NCBI GenBank assembly: GCA_023439305.1
Contig: JAEXOO010000028.1
Coordinates: forward strand, 124,001-188,000
Source of the DNA: Pseudomonadota bacterium
Lineage (GTDB): Bacteria; Pseudomonadota; Gammaproteobacteria; Burkholderiales; Burkholderiaceae_B
DNA: 64,000 nucleotides
Reading direction: 5' to 3'
The translations under genes were made by a program, and so were the position numbers. Shown here piece after piece: positions 1-8,934 of the stretch (the first letter of the stretch is position 1; each line of letters starts with the position of its first letter). The notes under the pieces were generated by a model, which did not search any database, was not told where the DNA came from, and saw only the letters and a list, made by a program, of their open reading frames with translations.

Positions 1-2
1 CC

Positions 3-1067
3 GTGTCTGTGGATACAGCCATGGCGCCGCAGCTCGACCTGGACGAACCGGACGCGCTGTACAAGCAAATATGGTCGACCAAAAAAATGCAGGTAGCTGT
101 ACTGCTTCTTTCCCTTATCGTCCTGGGCTGCGTGTTTTTCTTCCAGGACAGGCTGGCCAAACACGAAGTCTTCTACAAACGCTTTCGCACCGGCTTCCTG
201 CTCTTCACCTTGTTCTGGATAGGCTGGTACGCCTCGGCTCAGTTGTCCGTTGTCAATGTGCTGACCTTTTCGCACGCTCTGCGCACGGACTTTCGCTGGG
301 AATACTTCCTGATGGATCCCATCGTCTTCATCTTGTGGATCGCGACCGCCATCTCCCTGGTGTTCTGGAACCGGGGCGCCTTCTGCGGCTGGCTCTGTCC
401 CTTCGGTGCTTTGCAGGAGCTGGCCAACAAGGCAGCACGCTTTCTGCGCATCCCGCAGATCAAAGTCGCCTACAACGCTCATAAGCGTCTGGTGGCCCTG
501 AAATACGTCATCTTCATCGTGCTGTTCGGCTACTCGCTGTACGACATGGCGCTGGCCGAAAAACTGGCGGAAGTCGAACCCTTCAAGACCGCCATCATTC
601 TGAAATTCATCCGCGATTGGCCCTTCGCCGTATTCGCCGCCGCCCTGCTCATCGCCAGCCTGTTCGTCGAACGCTTTTACTGCCGCTATCTATGCGCATT
701 AGGCGCCGCGCTGGCCATTCCAGCCCGCCTGCGCATCTTTGACTGGCTGCGCCGCTACCCCATGTGCGGCAACCCCTGTCAGCGCTGCGCCACGGACTGC
801 CCTGTTCAGGCCATCGAGCCCGAAGGCCCGATCAATCCCAACGAATGCATACAGTGCCTGAATTGCCAGATGCTGTATCACCACGAAAAAAAATGCCCGC
901 ACCTGATCCAGAAGATCGCCAAGCGGCAGCGGCGCAAAGCCCCTCCGACCGACGCAGTCGACACCTTGCAAGCAAGCACCGCACAGCGCCCGACCGTTCG
1001 GCCCCGAGACCCCGACGCCCAAGAACACCACCACGCAATCACACTGAGGGAGAACACAGATGTCTGA
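3..1067 (+). CDS. nosR: NosR, nitrous oxide reductase maturation/electron transfer protein (3' part only)
   Basis: Membrane flavo-iron-sulfur protein that supports NosZ expression and feeds it electrons. The reading frame is open at the left edge; the family is about 700 residues, so only the C-terminal half (about 354 residues) is present and the GTG at base 3 is an internal codon. Visible are five to six membrane segments, two Cys-x3-Cys motifs (FCGWLCP near fragment residue 128 and YCRYLC about 100 residues later), and a terminal ferredoxin-like domain with two cysteine clusters (CGNPCQRCATDCP and CIQCLNC) for two 4Fe-4S centres. Its last 8 bases overlap nosZ, which indicates translational coupling. 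The regulatory region of the operon lies outside the window. Confidence 0.93.
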   Translation: MSVDTAMAPQLDLDEPDALYKQIWSTKKMQVAVLLLSLIVLGCVFFFQDRLAKHEVFYKRFRTGFLLFTLFWIGWYASAQLSVVNVLTFSHALRTDFRWEYFLMDPIVFILWIATAISLVFWNRGAFCGWLCPFGALQELANKAARFLRIPQIKVAYNAHKRLVALKYVIFIVLFGYSLYDMALAEKLAEVEPFKTAIILKFIRDWPFAVFAAALLIASLFVERFYCRYLCALGAALAIPARLRIFDWLRRYPMCGNPCQRCATDCPVQAIEPEGPINPNECIQCLNCQMLYHHEKKCPHLIQKIAKRQRRKAPPTDAVDTLQASTAQRPTVRPRDPDAQEHHHAITLRENTDV

Positions 1068-2964
1068 TAACAATCACGACAAGCAAGGCCTGAGCCGGCG
1101 AGCGTTCCTGGGCACAGCCGCCCTGTCGGGCGCAGCCGTCGTAGGCGCAACGCACATGACGTCCGCGTTTGCCGACAACAAAAGCAAACCCAAAGGCCAA
1201 AGCGCCCATGTAGAGCCCGGCGAACTGGACCAATACTATGCCTTCAACTCCGGCGGCCAATCGGGCGAAATCCGCATCATGGGCCTGCCTTCCATGCGCG
1301 AGCTGATGCGCATCCCCGTCTTCAATATCTGCAGCGCGACCGGCTGGGGCATCACCAACGAAAGCCGCAACATCATGCGCGCCAATCTAACGCCTGAAAC
1401 ACGGGCCTACGCAGACACTCTGGGCGGTATTCTGCCCAACGGCGATGCCCACCATCCGCACATGTCCTTTACCGACAGCACCTACGACGGGCGCTTCATC
1501 TTCATCAACGACAAGGCCAATAACCGGGTGGCGCGCATTCGCTGCGATGTCATGAAATGCGACAAAATCATCGAGATCCCCAACGCAGACGGCATCCACG
1601 GCCTGCGTCCGCAACGCTACCCGCGCACCGGCTATGTGTTCTGCAATGGCGAGCACATCGTACCCCTGCCCAATGACGGCAGCGTCTTCGGCAATCCCAA
1701 GGACAATTACTGGTCCATCTTCACCGCCATCGACGGCGACACCATGGAAATCGCCTGGCAGGTAATCGTAGACGGCAACCTGGACAACACCGACGCCGAC
1801 TACCAGGGCAAGTACGCGTTTTCGACCTGCTACAACTCCGAGAAAGGCCTGAACGTGGCCGAGATGGGCTCCAACGAACAAGACTGGGCCGTGGTGTACG
1901 ACATCAAGGCTATCGAAGACGGCGTCAAGAAAGGCGACTTCAAGGAAATACAAGGCGTGAAAGTGCTGGACGGGCGCCAAGGCTCCCGCTACACCCGCTA
2001 CATACCCGTGCCCAACTCGCCCCACGGCTGCAACGCCGCGCCCGACGGCATCCACGTCGTCTTCAACGGCAAGCTGTCCCCCACCGTCACCATGATCGAC
2101 GTGCGCCGCCTGGACGATTTGTTCGCCGACAAGATCAAGCCCCGCGACTGTGTGGTCGCCGAACCCCAACTGGGCCTGGGCCCACTGCACACCGCCTTCG
2201 ACGGCCGCGGCAACGCCTACACCACCCTGTTCATCGACAGCCAGATGGTGAAATGGAACATGGCCAAGGCCATCCAGGCCTTCAACGGCGAAAAAGTAGA
2301 CCCCATCATCCAGAAGCTCGACGTCCACTACCAGCCCGGCCACAACCACGCCACCATGGGCGAAACCAAGGAAGCCGACGGCAAATGGCTGGTGTCCCTG
2401 AACAAGTTCTCCAAAGACCGCTTCCTGAACGTCGGGCCGCTCAAGCCGGAAAACGATCAACTGATCGACATCTCGGGCGATGAAATGAAGCTGGTGCACG
2501 ATGGCCCAAGCTTTGCCGAACCCCACGACATGCTGCTGGTGCGCGCCGACAAAGTCCGACCCAAGCGTGTCTGGACACGCGACGACCCGTGGTGGGATGA
2601 CGTGCGAAAAATGGCCGAAAAAGACGGCGTCACCCTGGAAGGCGAATCGAAAATCGTGCGCGAAGGCAACAAAGTGCGGGTCTACATGACCGCCATCGCC
2701 CCCGTGTTCTCGGTGCCCAATTTCGAGGTCAACCAGGGCGACGAAGTCACGGTCATCGTCACCAATATGGAAATGATCGAAGACCTGACCCACGGCTTCA
2801 CGGTGTCGGGCTATGGCGTCGCAATGGAAATCGGCCCGCAGCAGACATCATCGGTCACCTTCACCGCCTCGCGTCCCGGCGTGCACTGGTACTACTGCCA
2901 GTGGTTCTGCCATGCCCTGCACATGGAAATGTCGGGGCAAATGAACGTCAAGCCCAAGGCCTGA
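1060..2964 (+). CDS. nosZ: Nitrous-oxide reductase NosZ, clade I (Tat-exported)
   Basis: Periplasmic multicopper enzyme reducing N2O to N2, the last step of denitrification. The 634-residue length is typical. The N-terminus carries a twin-arginine signal (SRRAFLG, residues 12-18) followed by a hydrophobic Ala-rich stretch, which places it in the Tat-dependent clade I rather than the Sec-dependent clade II. The body is the beta-propeller that holds the CuZ site. The C-terminal cupredoxin domain ends with the CuA motif CQWFCHALHMEM, with Cys613, Cys617, His621 and Met624 as visible ligands. It overlaps nosR by 8 bases and is followed after 4 bases by nosD. Confidence 0.98.
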   Translation: MSDNNHDKQGLSRRAFLGTAALSGAAVVGATHMTSAFADNKSKPKGQSAHVEPGELDQYYAFNSGGQSGEIRIMGLPSMRELMRIPVFNICSATGWGITNESRNIMRANLTPETRAYADTLGGILPNGDAHHPHMSFTDSTYDGRFIFINDKANNRVARIRCDVMKCDKIIEIPNADGIHGLRPQRYPRTGYVFCNGEHIVPLPNDGSVFGNPKDNYWSIFTAIDGDTMEIAWQVIVDGNLDNTDADYQGKYAFSTCYNSEKGLNVAEMGSNEQDWAVVYDIKAIEDGVKKGDFKEIQGVKVLDGRQGSRYTRYIPVPNSPHGCNAAPDGIHVVFNGKLSPTVTMIDVRRLDDLFADKIKPRDCVVAEPQLGLGPLHTAFDGRGNAYTTLFIDSQMVKWNMAKAIQAFNGEKVDPIIQKLDVHYQPGHNHATMGETKEADGKWLVSLNKFSKDRFLNVGPLKPENDQLIDISGDEMKLVHDGPSFAEPHDMLLVRADKVRPKRVWTRDDPWWDDVRKMAEKDGVTLEGESKIVREGNKVRVYMTAIAPVFSVPNFEVNQGDEVTVIVTNMEMIEDLTHGFTVSGYGVAMEIGPQQTSSVTFTASRPGVHWYYCQWFCHALHMEMSGQMNVKPKA

Positions 2965-2968
2965 ACGC

Positions 2969-4303
2969 ATGGCGAACCGCTTGCCTTTCCTGCGTTCGCC
3001 TGCGAACGTCCCGCCGCCCGCAGCCAAAGCGATGGCCACGCTGGGGCTGGCTGTCCTGGTGCTCTCAGGAAGGGCGGCGGACGCCGCCGTCATACAGGTG
3101 CCAGCCGGATCCAGCCTGCAGGCCGCCATCGTCGCGGCGGCCGGCGGCGACACCCTGCAACTGGCCCCGGGCATCTATACGGGCAACATCATTATCAACA
3201 AGCCGCTGACTCTGCAGGGCCCCCCGGACAGACAGGCCGTCATTGCGGGCGAGCGGCAGGGCCGCACCGTCTGGGTACAGGCGGAAAACGTCACCCTGAC
3301 GCGTCTGAGCGTCAGCCGTTCCGGCCTGAGCCTGCCGGACATGGATGCCGGTATTTTCCTGGACCGGTCGGCCCATCACGCCCGCATCGAGCACAACGAC
3401 ATCCTCGACAACCTGGTCGGAGTCTATGTCTGGGGCCCGAGCAATGCGCTGGTGCATTCGAACACCATCGTCGGCAATCAGGCGCTAAGGCTGAACGAAC
3501 GGGGCAATGGCGTCACCATCTGGAATTCGCCCGGATCGCAAATCCTGCACAACGACATTTCCTATGGGCGCGACGGCATCTTTTCCAACAACAGCCGTGA
3601 CAACCGCTTTACTCACAACACGTTCACCCATGTGCGCTACGCCGTGCACTACATGTATACGAACAACAGCGAGATCAGTCACAACGTCTCCACAGGCAAC
3701 GAAATCGCCTACGCATTGATGTTTTCCCGCTTCCTGACAGTGCGAGAAAACATCGGCATGGGCAGCACCCACCAGGGCCTGATGCTCAATGGCACGCAGC
3801 AATCGCGCATCGAAAACAATCTTGTGGACGGCGCCGAAAAAGGTATTTTCATCTACAACGCCAACTTCAACCGCATCGCCGGCAATGCAATCCGCAATGC
3901 GCAGATCGGGGTGCATTACACCGCCGGCTCCGAGGGCAACGAAATCACGGGCAACGCCTTCATCAACAACCAGAATCAGGTGAAGTACGTCGGCACGCGT
4001 TATCTGGAATGGTCCAAGGACGGACGCGGCAATTACTGGAGCGATCACAGCGCCTTCGACCTGAATGGCGACGGCATCGCCGACACGGCCTACCGCCCCA
4101 ACGGCCTGATCGACCAAGTCGTCTGGCGCGCACCTTCGGCCCGCCTGCTGCTCAACAGCCCCGCCGTTTCCATCGTGAGATGGGCGCAAACCCAATTTCC
4201 CGCCATTCTGCCCGGCGGAGTGGTGGACAGCGCCCCTCTGATGAGCCCGCCGCCCGCTCCCGTCCCGCAACGCTACGAGGCTCTGCATGAACGCACCCCT
4301 TAG
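2969..4303 (+). CDS. nosD: NosD, periplasmic copper-site assembly protein
   Basis: Accessory protein needed to build the CuZ centre of NosZ together with the NosFY ABC transporter. The 444-residue product begins with a hydrophobic export segment (about residues 20-39). It continues with many short Asn/Gly-rich repeats such as NRFTHN and SRIENN, the signature of the right-handed parallel beta-helix (NosD/CASH) fold. It starts 4 bases after nosZ and overlaps nosF by 17 bases, so it belongs to the same transcript. Position within nosRZDFYLX agrees with the assignment. Confidence 0.95.
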   Translation: MANRLPFLRSPANVPPPAAKAMATLGLAVLVLSGRAADAAVIQVPAGSSLQAAIVAAAGGDTLQLAPGIYTGNIIINKPLTLQGPPDRQAVIAGERQGRTVWVQAENVTLTRLSVSRSGLSLPDMDAGIFLDRSAHHARIEHNDILDNLVGVYVWGPSNALVHSNTIVGNQALRLNERGNGVTIWNSPGSQILHNDISYGRDGIFSNNSRDNRFTHNTFTHVRYAVHYMYTNNSEISHNVSTGNEIAYALMFSRFLTVRENIGMGSTHQGLMLNGTQQSRIENNLVDGAEKGIFIYNANFNRIAGNAIRNAQIGVHYTAGSEGNEITGNAFINNQNQVKYVGTRYLEWSKDGRGNYWSDHSAFDLNGDGIADTAYRPNGLIDQVVWRAPSARLLLNSPAVSIVRWAQTQFPAILPGGVVDSAPLMSPPPAPVPQRYEALHERTP

Positions 4304-5198
4304 AACCGCTCCCCCCGTCGTCCTTTCCCAAGCCACTAAACGATACGGAGCGCAACGCGCGGCGGACTCCGTCAGCTTCGAGCTGCACCCCGGCCAATGC
4401 GTGGTGCTGGCCGGCCATAATGGCGCCGGCAAGAGCACGCTGATCAAGCTGATACTCGGTCTTATCCGCGCCGATGAAGGCCGCGTCGATCTGCTGGGTC
4501 ACGACGCCGGCTCCAGCGAAGCGTCGCGCCTGCGCCGACATGTCGGGTATCTGCCGGAAACCGTCGCCTTGCATCCCTCCCTGACCGGGGCGGAGACCCT
4601 CGCTTTCTATGCCCGTCTGAAAGGCCTGCCTACTCAGGATAATCAAGCACTGCTGGCTCGCGTCGGCATCGCCCAGGCGGCGCAAAAACGGGTCGGCACC
4701 TACTCCAAAGGCATGCGCCAGCGCCTGGCCCTGGCCCAGGCCTTGCTGGGGCAGCCTCGTCTATTGCTTCTGGACGAGCCCACCACGGGACTGGACCCTG
4801 CCTCCCGACTGCTGTTCTACGACATCGTCCAGGAACTGCGCGAAGCAGGCGCCGCCATTCTGCTCAGCACCCACGCCCTGGCCGAAATGGAAAGCCAGGC
4901 GGATCGCGTGATCGTCATGCGACGCGGACAGAAAATCGCCGACGGTACCTTGTCGGACTTACGCCGGACGGCAGGACTGCCCGTGCGGCTGCGCCTGACT
5001 CTGGACCAGGCGCCCCACTCCGCGCCTTCAGGCTGGTCCCTGAGCGGTGAAAGACGCATCCAACGCCTGTTTGCGGAAGCCGACAAGCTGCAAGTCCTGC
5101 GGCAGGCCCATACCATCGCCGGCGTCATCGACCTGGAGTTGGAATCACCCGGACTGGACGAGCTCTATGCGCACTTTCTGGAACGGGAGGATCACTGA
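4287..5198 (+). CDS. nosF: NosF, ATP-binding subunit of the NosFY transporter
   Basis: Cytoplasmic ABC ATPase that energises NosY for NosZ copper/sulfur cluster maturation. All ATPase motifs are present: Walker A GHNGAGKST near residue 47, signature YSKGMRQR, Walker B LLLLDEPTTGLD and the switch histidine in LLSTHAL. At 303 residues it is of usual length. The start lies within the end of nosD (17-base overlap) and nosY follows after 3 bases. Confidence 0.96.
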   Translation: MNAPLRTAPPVVLSQATKRYGAQRAADSVSFELHPGQCVVLAGHNGAGKSTLIKLILGLIRADEGRVDLLGHDAGSSEASRLRRHVGYLPETVALHPSLTGAETLAFYARLKGLPTQDNQALLARVGIAQAAQKRVGTYSKGMRQRLALAQALLGQPRLLLLDEPTTGLDPASRLLFYDIVQELREAGAAILLSTHALAEMESQADRVIVMRRGQKIADGTLSDLRRTAGLPVRLRLTLDQAPHSAPSGWSLSGERRIQRLFAEADKLQVLRQAHTIAGVIDLELESPGLDELYAHFLEREDH

Positions 5199-5201
5199 AC
5201 C

Positions 5202-6032
5202 ATGAATCCGATCATCATCATTGTCGAAAAAGAAATTCGCGATGGCCTGCGCAACCGCTGGGTTCTGGCCGTCACTTTGCTGCTCGCGGCCTTGGCGCTC
5301 GCCCTAGGCTTTCTAGGCAGCGCTCCTATCGGAGACGTAAAAGTCGATCCCTTGACGGTCACCGTCGTCAGCCTGTCCAGCCTGTCCATTTTTCTGATTC
5401 CTCTGATTGCCATGCTGCTGTCTTACGACGCTATCGTGGGCGACATCGAACAGGGCACCATGTCGCTGCTGCTCAGCCATCCCGTGCGTCGATGGCAAGT
5501 CGTGGTGGGAAAGTTCATCGGGCACCTGGCTATCCTGAGCCTGTCCACCATCGCGGGCTACGGGCTGGCCGGCATGGCGTTGCAATGGGCTCATGGCGGC
5601 GTCGACTTCAGCGCGTGGCCGCCGTTCCTGCTCATGATGGGCGCCAGCATCCTGCTGGGCGCAAGCTTTTTGTCCATGGGCTACCTGATCAGCACCGTCG
5701 TGCGCGAACGAGCCACAGCCGCAGGCCTAGCCATCGGCATCTGGTTGCTACTGGTCGTGATCTACGACATGGCCTTGCTGGGCATTCTCGTGGCCGACCA
5801 GGGCGCTGCCATCACCGCTTCCCGACTGAACATCCTCCTGTTGTTCAACCCTACCGATGTCTATCGGCTGCTCAATCTGACGGGCTATGAAAACGTGTCC
5901 ATGTTCGCCGGCATGGCCGGCCTGAGCGAACAAGCGCGGCTCCCCATGCCCGCTCTGTTCAGCGCCCTGCTGGCCTGGATCGTCGTGCCCTTCGGCCTGG
6001 CCACCCTGGCCTTCAACCGGAAATCGCTATGA
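5202..6032 (+). CDS. nosY: NosY, membrane subunit of the NosFY transporter
   Basis: Integral membrane permease of the ABC-2 type that partners NosF. The 276-residue protein shows about six hydrophobic segments and the N-terminal family hallmark of a short cytoplasmic stretch (IVEKEIRDGLRNRW) before the first helix. Its 3' end overlaps nosL by 4 bases (ATGA), a translational coupling arrangement. Confidence 0.95.
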   Translation: MNPIIIIVEKEIRDGLRNRWVLAVTLLLAALALALGFLGSAPIGDVKVDPLTVTVVSLSSLSIFLIPLIAMLLSYDAIVGDIEQGTMSLLLSHPVRRWQVVVGKFIGHLAILSLSTIAGYGLAGMALQWAHGGVDFSAWPPFLLMMGASILLGASFLSMGYLISTVVRERATAAGLAIGIWLLLVVIYDMALLGILVADQGAAITASRLNILLLFNPTDVYRLLNLTGYENVSMFAGMAGLSEQARLPMPALFSALLAWIVVPFGLATLAFNRKSL

Positions 6033-6559
6033 AAAAAAGCCTGTACGCGGCCCTGACCCTGGCGCTTGTCCTGAGCGGCTGCGGCAAAGCGGATACGGCG
6101 CTGGCCCCGCCTGCGCCGATCACGGCCATTCCCCAGACTGCCGTCGGCCACTACTGCGGCATGTTCCTGTTTGAACACCCAGGCCCCAAAGGCCAAATAC
6201 TGCTGCGCGAGCGCGACGCGCCGATCTGGTTCACGACCATACGGGAAGTGTTCGCCTATACGCTGTTGCCAGAAGAGTCCAAGGCGGTCGCCGCCGTCTA
6301 CGTGCAGGACATGGCGCGCATGGACATGCATGGCAACTTCGCCCCTGACGCCTGGATCCCCGCCCGCGACGCCTGGTATTTGATCCACAGCCGCTATGCA
6401 GGCGGCATGGGCACGATCGACGCCTTCCCCTTTGGCGACCAGAGCGCTGCCAAGGCTTTCCAGCAACAACATGGCGGACAGATCGTGCGTTTTGACGACA
6501 TGCCGGAAAACTATATTTTCGGCGCCGACTCCTTGCCACCCGAATCTTCTTTGCTGTAG
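6029..6559 (+). CDS. nosL: NosL, copper-chaperone lipoprotein
   Basis: Outer-membrane lipoprotein that delivers Cu(I) for the NosZ CuZ site. A lipobox (VLSGC) ends a 20-residue signal, so the mature protein starts at Cys. The Met-rich segment MARMDMHGN and the later DDMPENY segment are typical of NosL and the related MerB-like fold. At 176 residues it has normal length. It overlaps nosY by 4 bases and is followed after 10 bases by the last gene of the operon. Confidence 0.94.
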   Translation: MKKSLYAALTLALVLSGCGKADTALAPPAPITAIPQTAVGHYCGMFLFEHPGPKGQILLRERDAPIWFTTIREVFAYTLLPEESKAVAAVYVQDMARMDMHGNFAPDAWIPARDAWYLIHSRYAGGMGTIDAFPFGDQSAAKAFQQQHGGQIVRFDDMPENYIFGADSLPPESSLL

Positions 6560-6569
6560 GTACTGTCGA

Positions 6570-7589
6570 ATGTGCCCCGCCTCTCCTGCCCGCCGCCGCT
6601 TCATCGGCATCGTTGCCGCTTCCAGCACGCTGACCAGCCTTCCCTGGATAGCGCGGCAAGCCCTGGCGAATCCCGCTCCCGTCACCCGATGGAGCGGCAT
6701 CGCCCTGGGAGCCGATGCACAACTGCATATCCACCACTCGGACCCTGTCTTCGCCCAAACGCTGATCGACACCGCCTTGACGGAAGTGCGCCGCCTGGAG
6801 CGGATATTCAGCCTGTATCACACCGACAGCGTACTGACGCGCCTGAATCGCGATGGTCATCTGGAACAGGCCCCCGGCGATCTCTTGCGGCTGCTGCACG
6901 AGTCCCACGGATTGAGCCAATTAACTCAAGGCGCTTTCGATCCCACAGTTCAGCCCTTGTGGGATCTTTACGCCGCCGCGACGGACCCTCTCAATCCTGC
7001 AACGCCTCCCTTGCCTGCCCAAGCCCAACTGGCCTGCGCTCTGGAAAAAGTGGATTACCGCGCCATCCAAATACACGGGACTGCCGTCAGCCTGGCTCGG
7101 CCCGGCATGGCGCTCACGCTGAACGGCATCGCACAGGGCTACATCACTGATCGCATCACCGAGCTTCTGGCCCGCGCAGGACTGAACCACGCCTTGGTGG
7201 ACATGGGCGAGATCCGCGGCCTGGGCAGCGCGCCCGGCGGGCGCCCCTGGCGCGTCGGCCTGCCGGATGGCGCCCCAGACCGCGCCACGCTGCGTACCCT
7301 GGACATCAGCAATCAAGCCGTCAGCACCTCATCGGGTTCCGGCACGCCCCTACGCGCCGACGGCTCGGCCACGCATCTTTTCAATCCCGCCACGGGGCAG
7401 GCCGTGCCCCTGTACCGCAGCGTTTCCGTCCTTGCCGGCAATGCCACTATTGCCGATGCACTGTCCACGGCTTTTTCCTGGATGGACGAAGCCGCCATCG
7501 CGCAAGTACTGTCGACGGATGCCAGTTTGCAGGTCTGGGTTTTACGACCAGGGGCAACGACACTGACGAAGATCCAGGCGGCAACATAG
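6570..7589 (+). CDS. nosX: NosX, ApbE-family FMN transferase for NosR
   Basis: Periplasmic flavin transferase that attaches FMN to a Thr of NosR. The frame is open further upstream inside nosL, but ATG 6570 is chosen because it gives a compact export signal with an arginine pair (ARRRFIGIVAAS) and sits 10 bases after nosL. From there the protein is 339 residues. ApbE features are the N-terminal MALTLNGIAQGYITD segment, DMGEIRGLGS, and the SSGSGT and GSATHLFNPATGQ stretches that bind FAD and metal. It is the last gene of the nos operon; no clear hairpin terminator follows. Confidence 0.93.
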   Translation: MCPASPARRRFIGIVAASSTLTSLPWIARQALANPAPVTRWSGIALGADAQLHIHHSDPVFAQTLIDTALTEVRRLERIFSLYHTDSVLTRLNRDGHLEQAPGDLLRLLHESHGLSQLTQGAFDPTVQPLWDLYAAATDPLNPATPPLPAQAQLACALEKVDYRAIQIHGTAVSLARPGMALTLNGIAQGYITDRITELLARAGLNHALVDMGEIRGLGSAPGGRPWRVGLPDGAPDRATLRTLDISNQAVSTSSGSGTPLRADGSATHLFNPATGQAVPLYRSVSVLAGNATIADALSTAFSWMDEAAIAQVLSTDASLQVWVLRPGATTLTKIQAAT

Positions 7590-7646
7590 ACAAAAGCCTC
7601 ATAAAAACAACGCTTTCTTTAAGAATCTTGGTTATGATGCAAAGAC

Positions 7647-7661
7647 TTATCTTTTAGATAA
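7647..7661. promoter_or_regulatory. Inverted repeat upstream of the ImmA/IrrE gene
   Basis: A perfect 6-bp inverted repeat with a 3-base centre (TTATCT-TTT-AGATAA) lies 57 bases before the ATG at 7718 and a few bases before a TATATT hexamer (7673-7678). It has the size of a repressor half-site pair. Which protein would bind is unknown. Confidence 0.4.
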
Positions 7662-7717
7662 ATGCGAAGTGTTATATTCGCAGGTTTGTCCACCTGATCA
7701 TCTTAAGGAGGGCTGTC

Positions 7718-8191
7718 ATGTACACCGCAGCGGACCTACTCTCCAGGTATTGGGACGGTTCCATACCGGTGGATCCTGCTCGCATCGCCCAGACTATTGG
7801 CATTATCGTGCGTCCGGAACTATCACTGACCGGCGGCGCCAGCGGTCTTATCGAGCAAACCCCCACAGAAATCGTTATTCGCTTTGACGCGACGGAGCCT
7901 CCCGTACGCCAACGATTTACTATTGCTCATGAACTTGGTCACTTTGCCCTGGGGCACCTGCGATCTGGCCAAGCATGTTTTCGCGATACAAAAGCCCAGT
8001 TTTACTCTGTACAAAGGGATCCACGCGAAACCATGGCCAATCAGTTTGCCGCCGAACTGCTGATGCCCGAGCAAATCGTCAAACACCTTGTGCTGGAGCG
8101 ACATCTCATGGATGTGACCAGACTTGCCAATGTGTTTGGCGTCTCGGAGCCAGCCATGGGTTTTCGTCTCAAGAACTTAGCCTTAGCCTAA
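7718..8191 (+). CDS. ImmA/IrrE-family metallo-endopeptidase
   Basis: Small zinc protease of the COG2856 type; relatives cleave a partner repressor (ImmA on ImmR, IrrE/PprI on DdrO). The active-site motif HELGHFALGH is near residue 70, with a downstream Glu in the ANQFAAELLMP segment as third metal ligand, a highly typical pairing. The C-terminus (DVTRLANVFGVSEPAM) looks like a short helix-turn-helix-like tail. A strong ribosome-binding site (AAGGAGG, 7705-7711) fixes ATG 7718. Most relatives adjoin an XRE-type repressor; none is visible here. The following gene encodes a membrane protein 23 bases downstream. Confidence 0.88.
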   Translation: MYTAADLLSRYWDGSIPVDPARIAQTIGIIVRPELSLTGGASGLIEQTPTEIVIRFDATEPPVRQRFTIAHELGHFALGHLRSGQACFRDTKAQFYSVQRDPRETMANQFAAELLMPEQIVKHLVLERHLMDVTRLANVFGVSEPAMGFRLKNLALA

Positions 8192-8214
8192 GCTCGCACA
8201 CGTTTCGGCGTTTC

Positions 8215-8772
8215 ATGGATCACACTGGCAACCCAATGACCCATTCAGCACCAAGCGTCTCACAAACATCAGGCACGTCTCAAGTGGATGCAGGCGCAAT
8301 CCCAGCAGGCTTAAGCACGTCAAGCACGCATACCCCTGAGGCTCGAGACGAGTTTGACCTCTCCGGACCCGCCAAGCCGTATAGCTTCCCATCCGCCTTC
8401 CAGAACGCAGATCTTTCCCGCCCCTCTCCTTACGAAATCCTGGCGCGTGATGATCTCAACTTCAAGCAGCAAGCGGTTCAGTATCAACGCAGCCAACAAA
8501 AAACTGTCCTGACTCTTACCCTGTTTCTGATTTCTTTTCTTTATCTGACGGCCATCGTTTTTTCTGCTGTTCTGGTTCACTTAAGCTATTTAAATCATTC
8601 TTTTGACTGGCATTCATGGCTTCTCGGAAGCGCCTTGCTTGTGCCCCCTACAGTTCTAGGCGTCGCGCTTATACGTGCTGTCTACCCAAAGCACCACGAC
8701 AAAGACAGCGACCTGGATAACGTGCCTGCTACAAAAACGATCGTGGACTTCATCAAAGCGTTAAAAGAGTAG
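8215..8772 (+). CDS. Two-TM membrane protein of unknown function, downstream of the ImmA-like peptidase
   Basis: Not recognised. The 185-residue product has a polar Ser/Thr/Pro-rich N-terminal region of about 95 residues, then two hydrophobic helices (about residues 98-122 and 134-154) and a charged C-terminal tail. The long cytoplasm-like N-terminus and two-helix hairpin resemble small membrane proteins encoded beside ImmA/IrrE peptidases on mobile DNA. ATG 8215 is chosen over ATG 8236 only because it is first; neither has a strong ribosome-binding site. The frame is open further upstream but would overlap the peptidase gene. Co-transcription with the peptidase is likely. Confidence 0.6.
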   Translation: MDHTGNPMTHSAPSVSQTSGTSQVDAGAIPAGLSTSSTHTPEARDEFDLSGPAKPYSFPSAFQNADLSRPSPYEILARDDLNFKQQAVQYQRSQQKTVLTLTLFLISFLYLTAIVFSAVLVHLSYLNHSFDWHSWLLGSALLVPPTVLGVALIRAVYPKHHDKDSDLDNVPATKTIVDFIKALKE

Positions 8773-8934
8773 GTTCCCAACGCCCACCCTCGCTGTCACA
8801 GCCTTTCACCAAATACCGTACCCCTTCCCTGCCGCCCCCGTTTGCTGTTATTACTAAAGGCTGGCGCAGGCTTGATCACGCTGCTTTTTCCGATCACGGG
8901 CGGCTTTATCGCCCTCTAACCCGCGAAAGATGCC

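Noticed and set aside
1387..2793. Long minus-strand open frame opposite nosZ
   Set aside because: Antisense shadow of the GC-rich nosZ codons; its translation is His/Val/Gly-rich without domains, and nosZ is unquestionable.
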